Part shown: one piece after another, positions 58,601 to 64,000 of the stretch
Layout of the letters: each line of letters starts with the position of its first letter
Numbering within the stretch: the stretch's first letter is position 1
Assembly (NCBI RefSeq): GCF_014201735.1
Contig: NZ_JACHFE010000002.1
Span: 186,001-250,000, forward strand
From: Marinobacter oulmenensis
Lineage (GTDB): Bacteria > Pseudomonadota > Gammaproteobacteria > Pseudomonadales > Oleiphilaceae
Length of the DNA stretch: 64,000 nt
Direction of reading: 5' to 3'
Program-made: the position numbers and the translations under genes
Notes under the pieces: generated by a model
What the model saw: the letters and a program-made list of their open reading frames with translations, nothing else
What the model was told of the DNA's origin: nothing
Databases searched by the model: none

Positions 58601-59103
58601 ACGCCATCCGCAAGATTGATCGCGAAACCCGTCAGCGTTTCAAGGAAACGTTTGATCAGGTCAATGGTGGGTTGCAGGCACTGTTTCCCAAGGTGTTTGG
58701 CGGGGGCAATGCCAACCTGGAACTGACAGGCGAAGATCTGCTTGAAACCGGCGTGGCGATCATGGCCCGTCCACCGGGCAAAAAGAACAGCACCATCCAT
58801 TTGCTGTCTGGTGGTGAGAAAGCGTTGACGGCAATCGCGCTCGTGTTCTCGATTTTCCAGCTCAATCCCGCGCCTTTCTGTATGCTTGATGAGGTGGATG
58901 CGCCTCTGGACGACGCCAATGTGGGCCGGTATGCCAACATGGTCCGCGAGATGTCGAAACAGGTGCAGTTCATCTACATTACCCACAACAAGATCGCCAT
59001 GGAAATGGCGGATCAGTTGATGGGTGTGACCATGCACGAGCCCGGTTGCTCCCGGCTGGTTTCCGTGGATGTCGATGAAGCTGCGGCGCTGGCTGAGGCA
59101 TGA
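55609..59103 (+). CDS. smc: Chromosome partition protein SMC
   Basis: A 1164-residue condensin ATPase. The N-terminal Walker A is VGPNGCGKSNIIDAVRW (about residue 30). Two long coiled coils flank a hinge (about 505-660). The C-terminal head contains the signature LLSGGEKALTAIALVF and Walker B CMLDEVDAPLDDANV. The ATG at 55609 is preceded by GAGGGAAG; an upstream TTG adds six residues and is less likely. ScpA and ScpB, its partners, lie about 3 kb upstream on the same strand. It is followed by zipA and ligA. Confidence 0.96.
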   Translation: MRLKSIKLAGFKSFVDPTTVPFPSNMTAVVGPNGCGKSNIIDAVRWVMGESSAKYLRGESMTDVIFNGSSARKPVGQASIELVFDNSDGSAPGEFARFNEISVKRRVSREGQSDYFMNGAKCRRRDITDLFLGTGLGPRSYAIIEQGMISRLIEAKPEELRVYIEEAAGISKYKERRRETENRIRRTQENLDRLTDLRDELGRQLEHLERQAAAAEKYRNYKQEERLKKAELTVLRWQGLDRDLQQRRETIRETELELERLLTERVSLETALERLRDDHHERTEHFNRAQARYYEAGADIARIEQSLEHQRERSRQTAAELDQGLANQRELSRELEQDEDKLAALEEELAMVGPEQEALAIRSEESGERLQQAEEAMADWQQRWDQFSAQSSEARRQAELAQSRIRSLEDAIEQLNTRERKLREEREQLESQLDREELDELLEEQATLELQRDEADEQIASLQDDVADQRHRMKEAEQAVSESQQRVHSLRASLESQQSMLEEQLGAQNSGLQSWLEQQGLADMPRIAASLSIEDGWEFAVEQVIGRFTQGLSLPGMDGLEEALEQAPRGLALVQGQSGGDSSAKGLAAKVAGVPALQSLLNGVDTANSLSEALERRASLAPQDSLITPEGIWVSRDWILMPDADASHTGVIERQKKVRALESELEQAEAELETATRHQEQGQEAYERAEAAREDVQGQKAGVERELASLASRVSGLKARAEQIEARLGRIREDIDDVAGELVEQKETLQEVREEWDIALASSEDHEEERERLLEERDRRREDLDNVRQEARHERDHAHQLQLQMQTLQSQRDALNQTLERSRLQKERLDERLDILREARESAEEPIEDLQMQLEGLLDRRLAEEEKLGSARDALEEIDHDVRDREQGRSRVDHTLQEVRSRLEKLKMESQALEIRSTNHLEQLEGLETSLKAVLETLPEDADEETWAREVEKIGNRIQRLGAINLAAIDEFQVQKERKTYLDEQYDDLVEALETLENAIRKIDRETRQRFKETFDQVNGGLQALFPKVFGGGNANLELTGEDLLETGVAIMARPPGKKNSTIHLLSGGEKALTAIALVFSIFQLNPAPFCMLDEVDAPLDDANVGRYANMVREMSKQVQFIYITHNKIAMEMADQLMGVTMHEPGCSRLVSVDVDEAAALAEA

Positions 59104-59214
59104 CCCGGAGGATGCCGCATGACAAAAAAGCCATCTCCGCCCGGGCGCGTTGTATTCCCCCGGAGCATTTCTTAGAGTATCACCGTTTAACACTGTAAAC
59201 AGGACCGTCGTTAT

Positions 59215-60186
59215 ATGTCGCTTAGGGAATGGTTAATCGCCATCGGTGCCCTGGTTATCCTTGGTATTGTGATTGATGGAATCCGGCGTATGCGCCGGGC
59301 CCGGAAGGAGTCCATGGCCATATCCTCGAGTATGGGCGCGGATGATCTGTCGGAATCGCCACTGGATGACGATTACAATCCCGAATTGCCCAATGGCGGC
59401 GCCCGCACCATTTCCCGGGGCACCCTGGAAGAGCGGGGCTACGTGACACCGGAGGCCGGCACCTCGGTGCAACCGGAGCCGTCTCCTGAAGCGTTTTCCA
59501 GTGCCGATGAGGACGTTACGCCGGAAACCGGATGGGGTGCGGCAGACGACCCTGAGGAGCCGGAATCCGGACCGGTACAGTCTGAGCCCCATCCGGAGCC
59601 GGTTGAGCCATCCGGCGACCAGCATGCAGCGAACTCCATTAGGGAGGCGCAGGAACCGCCTGTCATTACCACGGAGGTGGAGCAGGATACCGCCCGTCGT
59701 GACAGGGCTGAGAAGCCGGGCAATCAGCCACTGGCCGGTGCCAATCGTCCGGAGGCCCGGGAAGTGGTGGTGATCAACGTACTGGCGCGTCCGGATGAAC
59801 AGTTTGAAGGCAGTGCCCTGAAAAAACTGTTTGAAGCCTGTGGGCTGGAACACGGCGACATGGATATCTATCACCGGCACGAAGGAACGGATACCCACAC
59901 CCCCGTTCAGTTCAGTGTTGCCAGTGCGGTCGAACCGGGAACCTTTCGGCCCTCCGACATGCCTGGCCTGAAAACCCCCGGGATCAGTTTCTTCATGAGT
60001 CTTCCGGGGCCCACGAATGCTATGCAGGCTTTTGACTTCATGCTAGAAACGGCCCAGTGCGTGGTTCGCAACCTCGGGGGCGAACTCAAGGATGAACGTC
60101 GCAGTGTCATGACCCCCCAGACCATCGAACACTGCCGTCAGCAAATCCGCGAGTTTGAACGAAAGCAGCGTTCACAGCGTCCCTAA
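59215..60186 (+). CDS. zipA: Cell division protein ZipA
   Basis: A 323-residue bitopic inner-membrane protein tethering FtsZ to the membrane. The N-terminal span is at about residues 5-22 (LIAIGALVILGIVIDGI), then a basic stretch, a long acidic Pro/Glu-rich linker (about 40-180) and the C-terminal FtsZ-binding domain (about 183-315; VVVINVLARPDEQFEGSALK, FFMSLPGPTNAMQAFDFML). It lies between smc and ligA, as in Pseudomonas. Confidence 0.94.
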   Translation: MSLREWLIAIGALVILGIVIDGIRRMRRARKESMAISSSMGADDLSESPLDDDYNPELPNGGARTISRGTLEERGYVTPEAGTSVQPEPSPEAFSSADEDVTPETGWGAADDPEEPESGPVQSEPHPEPVEPSGDQHAANSIREAQEPPVITTEVEQDTARRDRAEKPGNQPLAGANRPEAREVVVINVLARPDEQFEGSALKKLFEACGLEHGDMDIYHRHEGTDTHTPVQFSVASAVEPGTFRPSDMPGLKTPGISFFMSLPGPTNAMQAFDFMLETAQCVVRNLGGELKDERRSVMTPQTIEHCRQQIREFERKQRSQRP

Positions 60187-62244
<2,058 letters not shown>

Positions 62245-62245
62245 G

Positions 62246-62878
62246 TCAGACCGCGCCTTCCTGCCGGCTGACGTTGGCGTAGAGTTTCAGATAATCCGTG
62301 CTGGTGACAATGCCGGTCGGTTTGCCGGTGGTATCAACCACCAGTGCGGCGTTCAGCTGGTGGGCCAGCATCAGCCGGGCCAGTTGGTGGGCATCGGTTT
62401 CCGGTGACGCGGTAAGAAAGGCGGGCAGCTCGATGTGCACGAGGGATTGGTTCATGCTGGCGGAGGTGTTCTCATGCAGCCAACTGAGCAGCCAGCGAAG
62501 GTCCAGCAGCCCCGCGACGTTGTTCTCCGCCAGAATCACCAGGTGATGGACACCACTGTCCTCCATCAATCCCAGTGCTTCACCGACCGTGGCGGTGGCC
62601 GGGGCTGTGTAAATGGCCGGAGAACTGATCTCCGATACCGGTAGATAGACTCGCTCCTCGGGTCGTTCCCCGGCGGCGGCACCATATTCCTGCAATGCTT
62701 TCTGACGGCTGCCGCTATGAGCGGCCTGCTGGAACTCCGCGTCGGTTGCTTCACTGTGGCTGGCGGAAATGGGGCCGGCCTCGGTCAATTCGGTTACATC
62801 CCCCACACGGCGATTGCGAAATACTTCCGGCAATCGCGTGCCGACCGGTCGGCCCGGCTCACTGACATGGATCGACAT
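62246..62878 (-). CDS. CBS-domain pair protein
   Basis: A 210-residue cytosolic protein with a probable CBS pair at about residues 82-203 (VSEISSPAIYTAPATATVGEALGLM, LARLMLAHQLNAALVVDTTG, GIVTSTDYLKLY). CBS pairs typically sense adenine nucleotides. The N-terminal 75 residues are polar and unlike known domains. No catalytic domain is attached, so it may act as a regulatory subunit; the partner is unknown. An AGAGGTG site precedes the ATG. It is convergent with ligA with a 1-base gap. Confidence 0.82.
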   Translation of the reverse strand: MSIHVSEPGRPVGTRLPEVFRNRRVGDVTELTEAGPISASHSEATDAEFQQAAHSGSRQKALQEYGAAAGERPEERVYLPVSEISSPAIYTAPATATVGEALGLMEDSGVHHLVILAENNVAGLLDLRWLLSWLHENTSASMNQSLVHIELPAFLTASPETDAHQLARLMLAHQLNAALVVDTTGKPTGIVTSTDYLKLYANVSRQEGAV

Positions 62879-62982
62879 TGCACACCTCTATGGATCATGG
62901 CCTGGAAATCCTGCCGGGCCTCTTTCTTATTAACGGCAAGGCTCCGATTTCCTTCATACCCTAGTTGGTGGCAGGCGGCAAG

Positions 62983-64000
62983 TTACTTTGGGTAGAGTCG
63001 ATTCGGTTGCACCCGCCTGCACAGGTGCGCGGGAAGGCAGGATGGCTGACCGGTCAGGCAGTCAGCAAGGTGCTCTGCCAGCAGGGGAGCCCAGGCAAGC
63101 CCTTTGCTGCCAAACCCTCCGAGCAGATAAAGACCCGGCGGGCCAGACCCTCCTGCGCCGCTCAGGGGACCGGCGGCAGGCTGGTAGTCGTGGGTTGTGC
63201 AGCGGAAGGAGACCCGACCGGTCAATGTGTCTGGCTGCACTGTGTCATCGCCGACGACTGCAGGCAGCATTTGCCGGAGTTCCTGCAGGTTATGGCGGTG
63301 GCTTTCCGGCGTTTCCGACGGGTTGTCGTCGTGTAGATCAAAGGTTGCTCCGGTGACTGCGTGGTCGCCATGGGCGGGGTTCAGGTACTTGGTCCCGGAA
63401 ATGACAATGTCAGGAAGATTGAAGCGGGCGGCCGGCAGGCTGGATATCTGGCCCCGGATATTCTTGAGCCTGAGCCGGTCGCCTTCGGGCAGCAACGATG
63501 CACTTTGATGGCCGCCAGCCACCACCAGTCGGAGAGTTCTGATGGGCTCGCCCTGATCATGATGGACCAGCCAGTGTTCGCCCTGTCTTTCAATGTGGCT
63601 GACCTGGTGGCCAAACCGGCGCTCAATGTTGTCGTGCTGGGCCAGGGTGCGACAGGCTCTGGCTGGCTCCAGCCAGCCAGAACCGGGAAACCACAGCCCG
63701 TCGGATTCCACGGGCAGGCCGGCCAGTTCCGAGGCCTGCTCGGGGTTAACGGGCTTCAACAGCTGTTCCGGATACCGGTTACGGGCCAGAAAACGGCGTT
63801 GCCGGTCCGCCTCTTGTTCCGTGGTTGCCAGTTGCAGCAGTCCCGTCGGATGCCAGAACTGCCCCTGCCAGGGTTGATAGAATCGCTGACTGAACGCCAG
63901 GGCGGTGGCAGAAAGTTCGGTCTGGGCGTTGTACTCAATGCCCAGCTTGACGTACAGCGCCCCCTGGGGATTGCCTGATGCTTCTTCGCCCGGCTCCCGG
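62983..64000 (-). CDS. mnmC: Partial MnmC, FAD-dependent oxidoreductase (C-terminal) domain
   Basis: The C-terminal about 339 residues of the bifunctional tRNA 5-methylaminomethyl-2-thiouridine biosynthesis protein; the gene continues past the right edge. The frame is open to base 64000 and reads EEASGNPQGALYVKLG near the edge, a characteristic MnmC segment. The C-terminal FAD motif is GLYLLGGFGSKGLAWAPLLAE. This domain oxidatively removes the carboxymethyl group from cmnm5 at the wobble position, in a pathway with IscS-dependent 2-thiolation. An internal TTG at 63757-63759 is not the true start. Confidence 0.9.
   Translation of the reverse strand, partial: REPGEEASGNPQGALYVKLGIEYNAQTELSATALAFSQRFYQPWQGQFWHPTGLLQLATTEQEADRQRRFLARNRYPEQLLKPVNPEQASELAGLPVESDGLWFPGSGWLEPARACRTLAQHDNIERRFGHQVSHIERQGEHWLVHHDQGEPIRTLRLVVAGGHQSASLLPEGDRLRLKNIRGQISSLPAARFNLPDIVISGTKYLNPAHGDHAVTGATFDLHDDNPSETPESHRHNLQELRQMLPAVVGDDTVQPDTLTGRVSFRCTTHDYQPAAGPLSGAGGSGPPGLYLLGGFGSKGLAWAPLLAEHLADCLTGQPSCLPAHLCRRVQPNRLYPK

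Overview
This window looks like a chromosomal core segment of a marine gammaproteobacterium close to Marinobacter or Pseudomonas. The evidence is the gene order (yajC-secD-secF; suhB/trmJ-cysE-iscR-iscS; ndk-rlmN-pilF-rodZ-ispG-hisS-yfgM-bamB-der; gltA/sdhCDAB-sucAB-lpd-sucCD; scpA-scpB-rluB; smc-zipA-ligA), a moderately high GC content and Pseudomonas-type fadBA and topA genes. The genus is inferred from synteny and protein style and was not checked by a search. I see no insertion sequences, prophage genes, CRISPR arrays or rRNA genes. Coding density is very high.

Layout: 1-3.3 kb holds the Sec accessory genes yajC-secDF. 3.4-7.8 kb holds a SuhB-like gene divergent from trmJ-cysE-iscR-iscS. 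7.8-17.2 kb is the ndk-to-der housekeeping run. 17.2-23 kb, on the minus strand, holds a large GGDEF/EAL protein followed by ackA and pta. 23.1-25.7 kb holds a small Anr-controlled membrane peptide (CcoM-like), tRNA-Glu, a TIGR01777 epimerase, a CbiX-type chelatase, a DUF924 protein and tRNA-Gly. 25.8-29.7 kb holds a MOSC protein, the ABC-F protein Uup, an uncharacterised cysteine-cluster protein and a Usp. 30-33.4 kb is the fadBA beta-oxidation operon, followed by topA and a 3-hydroxyisobutyrate-dehydrogenase-like gene. 37.4-50.5 kb is the TCA cycle supercluster. 50.6-54.4 kb holds trpS-scpA-scpB-rluB. 54.4-62.2 kb holds a diguanylate cyclase, smc, zipA and ligA. The right edge holds a CBS-domain gene and the 3' part of mnmC, cut by the window end.

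Functional links: the TCA cluster, fadBA, ackA-pta and the CcoM-like cbb3-oxidase peptide form a respiratory and carbon-overflow set. SMC, ScpA and ScpB (condensin) lie within about 7 kb of each other, together with zipA. IscR and IscS sit with Fe-S consumers (rlmN, ispG), but the scaffold, carrier and chaperone genes iscU, iscA, hscB, hscA and fdx that normally follow iscS are absent.

The most interesting observations are these. (1) The suhB homologue has lost the catalytic metal-binding motif of inositol monophosphatases, so it looks like a pseudoenzyme probably kept for its transcription/rRNA role. (2) The isc locus is reduced to iscR-iscS, the IscS lacks the C-terminal tail that docks IscU, and an IscR type-1-like operator is still present. 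(3) A 49-residue CcoM-like peptide lies behind a perfect Anr/FNR box at the class II promoter distance. (4) A PsrA-like palindrome lies upstream of fadBA. (5) A perfect dyad carrying divergent -10 elements lies between gltA and sdhC.
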